Part shown: positions 34,053-45,382 of the stretch, one piece after another
Layout of the letters: each line of letters opens with the position of its first letter
Numbering within the stretch: the first letter of the stretch is position 1
Origin: Lotus japonicus
Lineage: Eukaryota; Streptophyta; Magnoliopsida; Fabales; Fabaceae
Direction of reading: 5' to 3'
Assembly: GCF_012489685.1 (NCBI RefSeq)
Contig: NC_080046.1
Coordinates: forward strand, 31,589,763-31,653,762
Length of the DNA stretch: 64,000 bases
Notes under the pieces: generated by a model
The model's database searches: none
What the model saw: the letters and a program-made list of their open reading frames with translations, nothing else
What the model was told of the DNA's origin: nothing
Position numbers and translations under genes: made by a program

Positions 34053-36169
34053 TCTAATCTAATATTATATAGTTTAAGACTCATTAGAATCCTACGTGTC
34101 AATCATATAAAGCATCATCTTTAATGGACACATGTCAATCAAACAAAATTCAACAAATAATCAATATGAAACTTTGATTAATTATATACTAAACCTATTC
34201 TTTTTTTCAAAATTTCAAAATTCAGAATATTATGAATTCAAAAACTTAAAAAACTCAGAATTGGATTTAGATTTTTTAACTAACTCTGAATTTGTGGATT
34301 AGTTTAGATTTAGTCAAATAGAGGTATTTGAGAATGCACCTGGTCTTATATTCATCCATCTTCAACTCACAAAAAGAGGCAAATTCAAAATACAAAATTT
34401 AAAATATTTTTTTTAAAAAAAAAACTTCATTATAAAAAAACTACTATCACACACTTCAGAATTCACGTTCTCCATCTCAAAAATTCTCACACAACTTTCT
34501 CTACTTCTCTCTTCTTCCTCTCAACCGTGTTCTTCCTCTCAACCATGACAGACCTCATATCAGAATTCACTTCAGTTAAATTTTTCATTATAAATTTATC
34601 CACTTCAGTTAAATTTTTCATTATAAATTTATCTCCATCACAATTGAGATTTGAGAGTGCACGTTCTTCAAACTCAAAAACGAGTTTCTCACTTCTTGCT
34701 TCAACCTCTTTGTTCCAGGTATTTCAAAAACAATGCTTTGTGGCTTTATAGACTAAGCACCTTTATAACCCAAAGGCATATCGTTTCCTCATATTCTTGG
34801 TAGTCCTTCTTCTTCAATTTTAATGATTCTTAAAGCATATTTTAACCTATTCTATGTTTCATTATTGTGTTGTAATGTTCATCTAAGCATTTATTGATGT
34901 GTTTGTTGATAAAAAAAAAATTAATATTGATAGATGAACATCACATTTATTTTTTTCCATTGTTATGTATGTGATTTCAACATTTATCTGCTTTTCTTTT
35001 ATAGGTATATATACGAAGGTAAGAGCTTATTTGAAGGTTGGTTTTCCTTTTATCATAAATTTATAATGAAGATATTAGGTAATCTTTATTTATTCCTATT
35101 GAATCCTTTTGGTCTGTGTTGTATTGAAGATTTTTGAAAGCAGTGAAGAGAGCATTCGTGATTTTTTTTATGATACCAATTCTTATTTTAACAATACAGG
35201 CTTTTATCCACTATAATGTGTTCTTTTATTTTAATTGTCAAGTTGGAGCAGGTTTCGTGGTCACTGCTGGTAGTGATTACAAAGGCAAGGTCTTGGCTAA
35301 GAAATGAAACAGATGTGAAAATCCAAGATGGGGAAATACATAGCAAATTGACTTTATTCTGCTTCAGCAGAGGTTGGAGCAAATTTTGAGACTTTTGCTG
35401 TCAATGCTTACAATCTGGTGATCTTGGCAGGAGGATCAAGCAAATTCTAATACTTCCAATTTGTATTTCTATCTTTGCATTTTCATTTTCTTACTACTCA
35501 GTTTGAAAATGCCTTCACTTGGTGTTGAGGTTTTATTTGTATAAATGACAACCCATTGTTTCCTCTTAATGATAGTTTTCTGCCTTCAATTTTTTTTTTT
35601 ATATATATGTATTGCCTAATGTCTCTTCTTTACACTAAAAATGCACATCCATTAAACTAAAGAAATGGAGCATCCTCTTATCAAATTCACATGTTGCTAA
35701 TTTTTTTGAATTTTTTATTAGGATATTTAAATTTCCAGAATTTATGGTGTGAACAATAACATATCTTTTGAATTTCAAACTCAATTTGTTAGTTTTTTTT
35801 TTAACTTTGAATAAGTCTCAAGATAGGATATTTATGAAGTTTGTTATGATGTTAGTCTGATTATGTTTAAATCTGTTTAGAGCTACCGTTCAGTTAGTTT
35901 TCAAATTCTATAGATTATAGATTTTATGCAGGTTTTTAGATTAAGTTGTTAGTCAATTATTGTATTTAAAAAAGTAAGATGAATAAAAATGAAGGCTTCC
36001 ATCAGAACTATTTTCACCCTACATTAGTCTTTTCTCCCATCTTTCATCTTCACATTTAGAAAAACCAACAATGGATGCTACTCTACCGTCTACATGATTT
36101 GCACAATGCCTATACGATTTTTTTAAAATCACCTTGATTTCGAATAGGAAACGTCATTGAAAGTTTTTT

Positions 36170-36270
36170 TTAGTACATCGGAAAGATAAATTGCACCGAT
36201 AGGAATCGATCTGTGGACCTCCCCATAACCCAACTCATATAGATGATACTCCAGCTATCCTACGGGGATA
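36170..36270 (-). repeat. SINE-like block, first of two in the Helitron
   Basis: Contains GAAAGATAAATTGCAC and, on the - strand, a B-box-like GATCGATTCC. A related but degenerate block lies at about 38262-38355. Weak evidence for a tRNA-type SINE. Confidence 0.3.
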
Positions 36271-37317
36271 TCATTGAAAGTTTAGTAATATATAAAGTAT
36301 GAAAGATAAATAATTAAGTATGTACGAAAATTTAAAATGAATCTTAATCATATTAATTTTTAAATTGTTCTCTAAATGATTATTTTATTTTATTTGTTTA
36401 AATATCACATATTCATTAAAAAATTAGATAGAATCATTTATCAAGCAAGTTTTTCATTTATTCTTTTAATATTTATTTTACAATTTTTTTTTTTTACTTT
36501 TAGCATCTTAAATTTGGATACAATATATAATTGAATTAAAATGCTCTCACAAGGAGAAATATTTTACGGGACAACACATTCATGTTCAAAAAATATAGAC
36601 ATAAAATTAATTTCCATTAATATAATCATATAATTATTTATTAATTAAAATAATTTTAAATATAATTTCATGTTAAATGTACACTATATAACAATATTAT
36701 CTACTTTAATTTTCCTACAAATTAAAGTGTAAGAAGCTACAACGGAAGGAACATTTTACATGAAATTACTTTAATATTTACAAAACTACCATGAAGAGAA
36801 ATATTTCATATTAAAACTAATAGAATAATGTGCATAAGATTAATGACATGTTTTCCATCAAGGATATAGTCACGTAAAATTTCTGCTATTAATTTATATT
36901 CGTGCTTATGAGTTCATTTATTTTACTTGCTGGGTGGGTTAGCTCTGGTAGAGTTATAATCTACGGGTATATCTATAATCTCAACTCAATTATTACTTTG
37001 TGTATTATAGGCGTTGTTTCAATTACACCTACACTTAATAAGCAAGAAAGAGTCATAGACTCATAGCATTCATGAGTTAGTTTATACTTTGAAGACTCGA
37101 AGGTCGACAAAGGAACTCTCATGCACATACCACAAGAGACCTAGCTGGATAGACAAGCTTTGGTTTATTGCATTGCATTTTAATATCTCTGTTTCTTTTG
37201 ATACATTATATATATAGTCTATTTTATCAAAGAATGTAGATCTTCTCAAGTGCATGTAAACTTTCTCTCGAACTTTCTTAAGTTAAATTATTATGTCTAT
37301 TTATCGCTTTATATTTA

Positions 37318-37631
37318 CTCCCTCCGATCCTTTTTATAAGAAAAACTTGGACAAAATCACACAAACCAAGGAAACTAATATTTTTTATAAAATTAACTAC
37401 TATGCTTAATTTCAATGATGTTTTTTTCTTTTTACAAGAACACTCATGCTAATTACCATAAATGTTGATCATACCTATTGGGTGCTTGCAATTTCCCTCC
37501 ATATTTTTGTATTGGGAATAGGTCCCTTTGCATTGGTATTGATTATTTGACTTAATTTTATAAGAGTGTTTCTTATAAAAAGGACCAAGAAAGATCTCTA
37601 AAGTGTTTCTTATAAAAAGGACCGGAGGGAG
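37318..37631. mobile_element. Stowaway-type MITE, 314 bp
   Basis: The terminal inverted repeats CTCCCTCCGATCCTTTTTAT... and its complement ...AAAAGGACCGGAGGGAG end in the typical Stowaway CTCCCTCC. TA dinucleotides flank both sides (37316-37317 and 37632-37633), the Tc1/mariner target duplication. Nested in the Helitron. Confidence 0.9.
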
Positions 37632-38647
37632 TATTAAATAGGAGGGACGCATCCATATTAATAAAAAAGAAGATAATTAAACACAATGTTTCACTTGACA
37701 TTTTCATTATTTATTACATTTTCAAATTTCAAAGTAAAAAACACACGGGAAGGAACATTTTAAATAAAAAATTAGAACTAATAAATAAATAAAATGTAAT
37801 AAAATTTCATGATTTTTTATATATTATTTAAAAAAATTTAGGAGTATATATATATATATAAATATTTATTATATATTAAGTATGATAATATAATATGCAT
37901 TTATATGTTTCTTGGGAATTGTATAATCGTGATAAAGATTTCCTGATCAAAGAAGTGCCTCAAAAGAGTTATTTATAAAATATTTTTTTTTGGGCAACAA
38001 CATTTTATGGTGGTTTTTTTTTTAGTGAGCACCTGATTAATCTAAAAAGTAACATTCTTTTTTTTTTCTCAAGTATGATAATCTAATGGTATTTTTTTTA
38101 TACATTGAAAACTGATAATCTAATGGTGTTGAAAACATATCATATGAGATTGTACCAAAAAGAAACATATCATATGAGAAAATGAATATTTTAAATGAAT
38201 ATAATTTCAAAAAGATATCTTTGTATAATTACCTCACATGAAACATGTTATTTTTTACTTCAGAAAGATAAATTGCACTTTTTATTGATCCCTAGACCTC
38301 CCACATCCAACTTATATATCTCCTAACTCTTATAACTTGAACTATCATTTAGGGACACATTGAACATGTTTACTGAAGAATATAAAATTTATTTATTTTA
38401 GTATCATAACTGTAACCATGGTTTATTTCAATTGTAGTTATAAGTGAAAAATGATTCAAAAGTGTTATTACCTATATTTTCTTAATTGAATTATTAACTT
38501 TCTCAATCATATGAAAAAAGATTTTCATTTTTTTATAGGCATGAAAATGGTTCTTCATCCATTGCACAACATTACACAAGTACAGACACTATGTTTTATT
38601 TTTCTTCATTATTCACCACCCGTGCAGGGCACGGGTACGAATACTAG

Positions 38648-38790
38648 TTGAAGTAGGTTCAAGTCACACTCGAAAAAGTTTAAAAATAAGATTTGGAGTT
38701 TCTCCAAGCAACAGTCACTTATGAATAAAATACTATTATTTCTTTCTCTTGCATTAACAATTCAATCTCTAACCAACACTGCTTCTGGAT
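38648..38790. repeat. Duplicated host segment, copy B (right part)
   Basis: Resumes with TTGAAGTAGGTTCAAGTCAC directly after the Helitron CTAG and follows copy A to about 38782, without the solo LTR that interrupts copy A. Confidence 0.85.
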
Positions 38791-39182
38791 TGTCTAAATA
38801 GTAAATACTATATAACATTTTAAACCCAAATAAATAGTGTTAAGCGCAAGGGTAGCACCACGACGGAGAAACAAGGGTACTGCTCTCACTTGCAATCTTG
38901 TTTGGCCTCGCCGTTCCTGAAGTCGGTGACAGCAAAACTGTCAAAAGCTTCCAACAGGTTCCTTCCTTCGCTCCTATTCTCCATTGAAATTGGATTTACC
39001 CATTTGAAATTGAAGTCATGTCGATGATCAATTTCTGGTTGGCTTACATAGTAGTAACATTTTGCTTCTTCCGAATGTATTTCTGTATAAAGGGTCGTTG
39101 AATAGTTGCTAAAGGTGCTTTTATTCCTTGCATTTTTTGGTGAATTGCATTGAATATGTATAGTAGGATAGGATAGGATAGG
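38791..39182 (+). promoter_or_regulatory. Probable DMS3 promoter and 5' leader
   Basis: Non-coding DNA between the duplicated repeat and the DMS3 start codon. It ends in a short pentamer array, (TAGGA)n at 39161-39182, that runs straight into the ATG. The end of a Helitron lies only about 535 bp upstream of the start codon. No TATA box is marked because none is convincing. Confidence 0.4.
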
Positions 39183-42100
39183 ATGTCTCAAGTTGAACGG
39201 TCAAAAAGCTCTTCGGCATTGGTGCCTGTGGATTTGGATGAAAATTGTGTTAAAGCAAAGGGCAATGTGCAAAATGGAGAATTTACACAAGCAGAGTCCA
39301 TCATCCGACACTCCCAGGTTCCCTATGTTTTATGTTGTTTTTTACTTTTTATGAGTAGAAATGGATGAATTTTTCTATATAATTAAAAAAAGCACAAAGC
39401 TCCTGCTGCATGCGCCGTACTATTCTGATAAGTATCTGGATTTCAACCAAGTCATGATCTTGTACCTATGTCATACTTGCAGATACTACAAGGGGATCTG
39501 CATACATTAGGTATGAAAATTAAGCAGCATGAGGACAACCTAAATCTTCTAAACAATGAAAAAAGCAAGTTAGACGACTTCATTCTTAATTTGCAAGGTA
39601 TATATATTGTCTTACTTCTTAAGGATTTTTTCTTCATTCTTAATCAATGTTTAAGTTTTAATATTGTTGTATGCACTTGCTCAATGGTGTAATATGATCC
39701 ATATAGCCGACCTCACTTTGTGGGATAAGACTTTTGTTGTTGTTGTATGCACTTGCAAGGTCGGTATTTTATTTACAGCAGAGTAAAATACCAGTGATAT
39801 AGTTATTTGTCACCGGTACTAGTTTTACCTGTTAGTGTTTCGATTATGAAGTTTATTGGGGCATTGTTAATATTACAGCTTATAGCGTGTATAGGCTGAA
39901 AATTAAGTGTATATATGAAGTGTAGTTATTGCCTATTAATAATATGATAAACTTTCAAATTTAACTCTGTAAATGATCTTTTATTCACCTTTCTATAACA
40001 GGTGTATACCAACAAAAAGTTAGGTGTCATTTATGTGTTTAATTTTTTTTTTATCCATAGCTACTGTTGGGAGACCAGAGTCTTCAAGTACAATCAAGGT
40101 TGGTAATGCGGACGATCCCCACCTTACAACTGAGGAGGTAAATAAACAGATATTGCAGCATGAAAAATCTGCTGCTGGTATTTTGTGCCAGCTGAAGACT
40201 CATCATGGAGCCCAGGTGTCTCTGCTTTCATTAACAAAGGATGTTGTGGGTATTGTTGCTATGCTGGGCAAAGTTGAGGATGGAAATCATAGCCGGTAAT
40301 TTTCGCAGAGATATTTCTTTTTGGCTTGTGAAATCATGTGCTTATTTTAACCTTGTTCTGGCTTCTTTATTTCTTCAGTCTGCTATTATCTTTAAGAAAG
40401 ACAGAATAACTTTTTTTTCTCTGTATTGCTAATATCTATGAATATGTAAGCACACATGTGGATAGTTTCAATTTACTTATTTGGAATGCAGACTTTTATC
40501 GGAGTATCTAGGAGTGGACACTATGCGAGCGATTGTTTGTAGAACCTATGAAGGAGTTAAGGCTCTTGAAATGTATGACAAGGAAGGCTGCATAAATAAA
40601 AGTTCTGGTCTTCACGGGCTAGGTGCTTCTATTGGAAGACCTTTGGATGGTCGATTTCTAGTGATATGTCTTGAATCTCTGAGGCACGACTGCAAGAGTC
40701 TTGTGATTTTTGTCTTTCATTCGTGGCTGTGGATAAACTTGTGTTTTCGTTCTTAACTTTTCTACCTCTTTTGTTTTAGGCCTTATACTGGCAAATATTT
40801 CCTTGATGACTCCGAACGGAAGTTGGACATTTTAAAGCCGAGATTACCCAATGGGGAGTGTCCACCTGGATTTCTTGGGTTTGCTGTGAATATGATTAAT
40901 ATCGACAGCTGGAACCTTTTTTGTGTAACTCCCAGTGGCTATGGCCTCAGAGAAACTCTTTTTTATAATCTCTTTTCTCGTCTACAAGTTTATAAGACAA
41001 GGGCTGAAATGATCCAAGCACTTCCTTGCATAAGCGATGGAGCTCTTTCTTTAGACGGTGGAATGGTTAGGAGTTGCGGTGTATTTTCCTTGGGCAATAG
41101 GTAAGAGTATGAATGGTTGATATGTCTATGCATTATGTCTAATCTCTTGAAGTATCTGTTGACAATTATATGACAGGTGGAAACCTTAAAACTATACCCA
41201 TTCTATAATGAAACAAGTATTCATATATGAGAAAATATGGAAATTAATTCTAAGAAATCATCTAAGGTTCTCCAACATATTTTATGATAGATTGATGATG
41301 TGGCAAGATATTTTCAATGATATTTTAACATAAATCAAATTTCTTCATCAGTTTCTTTAGATGTTTTTCACTGGATTACCTGTAGTTCACAGGAACAATC
41401 CTATCCATAATAGGGTCCAACAACGCATCACAATCTTAGAATTGGAATAGAAACTCAGATTAGTATGTAGTCTTGATATGTAATCATGCACAATGGAACC
41501 TCAATGAATAAACATTGAGCCTTGTAAAGTGGAGGTTTTGAAGGTTCTTGAGCTGATATCTTTTCCGTGTTTCCTGATAAAGAACTGTTATTGTTTTATA
41601 TTTTTCAGTTAATTTTTGGAAATCCTTTTTGAAAAGTGAGCTTCATTTGAAATTGCTGATTGTTGTAATTTGTTTGCAGAAGAATGCAACAATCAAATCT
41701 GTGATTTTTTTAAAAAAACTGTTGGGATCTGCAGGGAAGATGTTGATGTGAAATTTCCAAAACCAGATAGATTAACTGAGCTTGATGGCGAGATCGAAAC
41801 TGAGAGGCAAATTAAGGATATCAAATGGAAGAAGGAAAAGGTTCTGGAGGATTTAAAAAGGGAACGGACTCTGTTGGACATGGCGAAATTCAATTTCGGT
41901 AAAAAGAAGAATGATTTTCTCAAGTTTTTGGCGCAAAGTTCATCATATGCAACTCAGGTAATCTATCTCAAAATTGGAATTTGAAACCCAGATCATTCAT
42001 AAAACCATCAGTGTGATTTAAAGGCATTTAATATTACATTTTATTGATGGTTGTGTTGGAATAGTTCAAACAGCTTCTACTAACATTTTACGAATGTTAA

Positions 42101-42658
42101 ATACTAGCAATACTCAGTTTAACACTCTCTTTTCAACACTCTTTCATTGATTGTTTGAAATTCATGTGGGCTCCATTAAAATGGGGCCCACCATTAAAAT
42201 GGGGCCCACTTTCAATTTAGTGGGACCCACATTAATTTTAACCAATCAATGAGACTATGAGAGTGTGTTGAAAATAGTGTTTAGAGTGAGTGTGCTGGCA
42301 CTCCTCTTTATGAATTTATTCTATTATTGAGAGCACTCAAAATCCTCTCTCTAAGGTAGTTCTATTTAACGGATAATAATATTATAAAATAGTGCAAACA
42401 ATTCTGGAAAGGGTATTGTCTATTAATTAATTAACAATTGAATTTCATACTGGTGCATGTTTTTTACATTTATCTACTTGCAAGCTTACACAAACATTTA
42501 GTTCACATAATTGTATAAAAACTGATGGGAACTTTCCAATAAGATTGCTTCAGAAGTCTTGACCTATGATGTAACTAACCATTCTCATATGTAACTCACC
42601 ATTCTCATATGTTTCTTTAATCTGACACTTTCAGGCTCAAACTACTCCTGACAGATGA
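39183..42658 (+). CDS. DMS3: DMS3, SMC-hinge protein of RNA-directed DNA methylation
   Basis: Inferred exons: 39183-39317, 39483-39597, 40061-40295, 40492-40683, 40780-41100, 41735-41957, 42635-42658. Phases fit throughout and the total is 1245 nt, or 414 residues, close to the Arabidopsis protein (about 420). In the known pathway DMS3 joins DRD1 and RDM1 in the DDR complex, which brings RNA polymerase V to chromatin for siRNA-guided methylation in the nucleus. Recognised segments: a coiled coil ([20 protein letters not shown]), the SMC hinge-like core ([71 protein letters not shown]) and a C-terminal coiled coil ([19 protein letters not shown]). The last exon adds only AQTTPDR and stop. Intron 4 starts with GC (CTGAG|gcacga), a GC-AG intron. 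The last exon is tandemly duplicated. Upstream in-frame extension is not supported. Confidence 0.92.
42080..42315. mobile_element. MITE-like inverted repeat in DMS3 intron 6
   Basis: The left arm TTTAACACTCTCTTTTCAAC and the right arm GTGTTGAAAATAGTGTTTAG face each other. Matching inner parts (TTCATTGATTG / CAATCAATGA) flank a centre holding a repeated ATTAAAATGGGGCCCAC motif. No ORF. No clear target duplication. Confidence 0.6.
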
Positions 42659-42788
42659 TGGGAACTTTCCAATAAGATTGCTTCAGAAGTCTTGACCTGT
42701 GATGTAACTCACCATTCTCATATGTAACTCACCATTCTCATATGTTTCTTTAATCTGACACTTTCTGGCTCAAACTACTCCTGACAGA
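42523..42788 (+). repeat. 133-bp tandem duplication carrying the last DMS3 exon
   Basis: Copies 42523-42655 and 42656-42788 start TGATGGGAACTTTCC and are nearly identical. The first holds the working acceptor tttcag|GCTC (42634/42635); in the second the AG has become TG (42766-42767). The first copy reads AQTTPDR then TGA, the stop being made by the duplication join; the second would have read on to AQTTPDRFIPG and stop. Confidence 0.9.
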
Positions 42789-43665
42789 TTCATACCTGGA
42801 TGAAGAAATCAAGGCAGTCAGCAAAGCTATGAAGATGATAGTCTGTGACTAAGAACTTTGTTCATGAGCTTTTAGTTCATATCCATTTTGTAATCTGGCT
42901 CTCGTTGGGGAAAGGTTTCTTGAATTGGAACAAAATTTCTGGATTTAAAAAAAAAGCACATTATTTGTTTAGCTAGGACTTAAGGCCGCATTTTTCTTCA
43001 AGCTCTGCTGATAAGAAAAATCAGACTAGCCTTCAAGACAATGGATTGGACAAGCATTTTCTGGGTTCCTTGTACATCAATTATCTCATTATACTCTTCA
43101 GTAGTGTGATCGGAGAATCTGAATGTTGTACATCTCTGATATTTAGACTTTTTCCGCTTGTAGTTTTTTAATTTTTCGTTTGAGCTAAGTTTTTTTTTTT
43201 GTCTGCCATAAGTTATTATTAAGAGATCAACCATTCAGTTTTTTTAATAGTACAATAGGGACACACAAATCTAGAAACAACCCCATTTCTATGAATCCAA
43301 GTTAACTAATCTACTCCGAATAATAAAATCGTGCAAGACTTTATTAAATTTCATTTTACCAAATTCCAGCATGCATCCTTATCCGATAATCTTCTCAACC
43401 TTGACTCTGACAAACTAAGCTTAAACAATTCCAAATCTTGGAATGGCCTCACATGTGTTTTTGCACATGTTGTCAGTCTTTGACCATTCATTGAAGTATG
43501 TTTTGTCCGTGATTGTTAGGAAAGGGGTAGTAACTATTCTTTTGAAATTGATTCACCTCCTGAGTTTATAAAAGAGACTTGCCTTTGAAGAAGGCGCTCT
43601 CATCTTCTATGTACTCTATATTGGCCTCTGAGGTGGTTTTATCACTTTTGTCAATTCAAGAAACT
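42789..43665. other. DMS3 3' flank, no gene
   Basis: The first part is likely 3' UTR (the ancestral end of the last exon plus trailing sequence). The rest is AT-rich with no recognisable element. Confidence 0.4.
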
Positions 43666-43950
43666 TAGGGCCTGTTTGATAACAGTTTTAGTTTTCAGTT
43701 TTTAAAACAGTTTTCAGAAACAACTTTTAAAAACAGTTTTCAGAAGAAGAAAATAGTTTGAATGACATGTTTTCGAACATTTAGAAAACTGATATCTAAA
43801 AACTAAAAACTGTTTTGGTTTTTCAGTTTTTGAAAACATCTTTTACCTGTTTTGGTTTTTTAGTTTTAAAAACTGAAAATGAGTACCAAACAGGTTTTCA
43901 GTTTTTAAAAACTGAAAACTGTTTTGAAAACAGGAAACAAATAGGCCCTA
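43666..43950. mobile_element. hAT-like MITE, 285 bp
   Basis: The ends TAGGGCCTGTTTGATAACAG and (reverse) TAGGGCCTATTTGTTTCCTG are inverted repeats of the GGGCCTGTTTG type common in plant hAT MITEs. The interior is repeated AAACTGAAAA/TTTTCAGTTT sequence. The expected 8-bp target duplication is not clear. Confidence 0.7.
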
Positions 43951-44390
43951 AGTCTTCCAATGGTTGTACATGTGCCCCTATTGATCTGGCAGGTCGGAGT
44001 AAATTGTTAGGAGCCAACCAGAACAAAGAGGGAGTGCTTTGTTTCGTTTCTTGAGTAAGAAGCGAAGAGCCCAAATTATTCGTGGAACACATTCATCTCC
44101 GTTTTGTTGCATTACTTTAGAGAATGGAGTTTATATGAGAAGCTGACTTCCAAGTAGCAAGAGGGTTTAGTGGAAAAAATATTTGTGTGGGTCGGAGATC
44201 AACTAGTGTGAGCTATCAAAAAATAGAGAGATGGAATCATATGAGTTCATACCATAGGCAAACACCTTATCGTTTCCTCATAGATTCTCTCTTCTCTTCT
44301 TCTCAGTTCTTCAATGTCTTTTCCATCCACTGATTCTCCCTCTTCCAGTAAATTCAATCTTCTTCTCAGTTCAATCCTCCACCACCTTCC
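43951..44390. other. Flank upstream of the CLPX relic
   Basis: Non-coding DNA; the CLPX 5' leader would lie at its right end (TC-rich 44280-44390). Confidence 0.35.
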
Positions 44391-45382
44391 ATGGCTGCCG
44401 CTGCGTTTCGATCCAACCCTCGAAGCTACAAGGAAACACCGACCATCGCACTCTCGCAGCTGAGGTACTTCGCCTTCAACTACACGGGCGTGGCTAAATC
44501 TCCACGCTCCTCCAACACCCCTTACCACTTCACCTCCTTCTACACGCGCCTTCAAGAGCTTCATGTTGATTTTTTCTATCTAATGAATTGCAATTTGCAG
44601 GTGCTTGCTGTGGCAGTTTATAATCACTACAAGAGAGTATTTCATGAATCTTCAGTCAAGTCTAAGTGGTTGGTATATTACTTCAGCTTCTTTATGTTAC
44701 TTCACCATTCTTTTCCTTTTTAATTCTTGTTAGGTGCTAGTGTAAAGTAACACTTGTCTTTGTCTCTGTTAATTCTGTTAATTGTATGTAGATGCTAGTA
44801 CTATTCCCATGTTCTTAGTATTTTGAATGTTAGGCCTGCAGGAGATTCAAGTGATAATGGTAATAAAGCTGAAGCTATTGATGATGATGATGATAGAGTT
44901 GAACTTGAGAAAAGCAATATCCTTCTAATGGGGCCAACAGGATCAGGTAAACCTGTTTTTTTTTTCCTTTTCTTGCTTTTTACGGTTCTGTAATCTGTAC
45001 TATCATTTTTCAGTGTCATAAGATGTTAATGTATCATTAGTCGGACTGATGTATTAAAATTTTGTGTAAGCTTTGGCTTAGAACTCTACTGTGAAATCAT
45101 ATTTTTTGTTAAATTAATGGGGAGAGTGGAGACAATCAAGTTTGGGACATTTCCTCTCTCCACCTTCTTTTCTTTGCAAAAATCGTCAATATCTTGTTTC
45201 TCGTGGTTACTAGTTTAACTTGTTTTTCTTTGATGCTGTTTCAAGGACAGGGAAGACGTTACTTGCCAAAACCTTGGCTCGGTTTGTAAATGTTCCCTTT
45301 GTTATTGCAGATGCAACTACACTCACTCAGGCAAGTTAGTGGGCTTTAAATTTGTCCTCTGTTTTTTTATTGGTAAAAAAAT

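Larger units (their letters stand above)
34053..38647 (+). mobile_element. Helitron, 4.6 kb, non-autonomous
   Basis: The 5' end is TCTAATCTAATATTATATAG. The 3' end is the hairpin ACCCGTGC-agg-GCACGGGT (38618-38636), then seven bases and CTAG (38644-38647). The host sequence is cut between A and T with no target duplication, exactly as copy A shows (28451/28452). These are the defining marks of plant Helitrons. No Rep/helicase ORF is present. The interior is AT-rich, with a 33-bp tandem repeat near 34568 (CACTTCAGTTAAATTTTTC...), a nested Stowaway MITE, and two SINE-like blocks containing GAAAGATAAATTGCAC (36180 and 38265). Confidence 0.9.

Noticed and set aside
39452..39637. - strand ORF over DMS3 exon 2
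   Set aside because: Shadow of the conserved coiled-coil exon on the + strand.
44247..44564. 105-codon - strand ORF over the CLPX presequence
   Set aside because: The + strand encodes a recognisable ClpX N-terminus leading into VAVYNHYKR; the reverse frame has no similarity.
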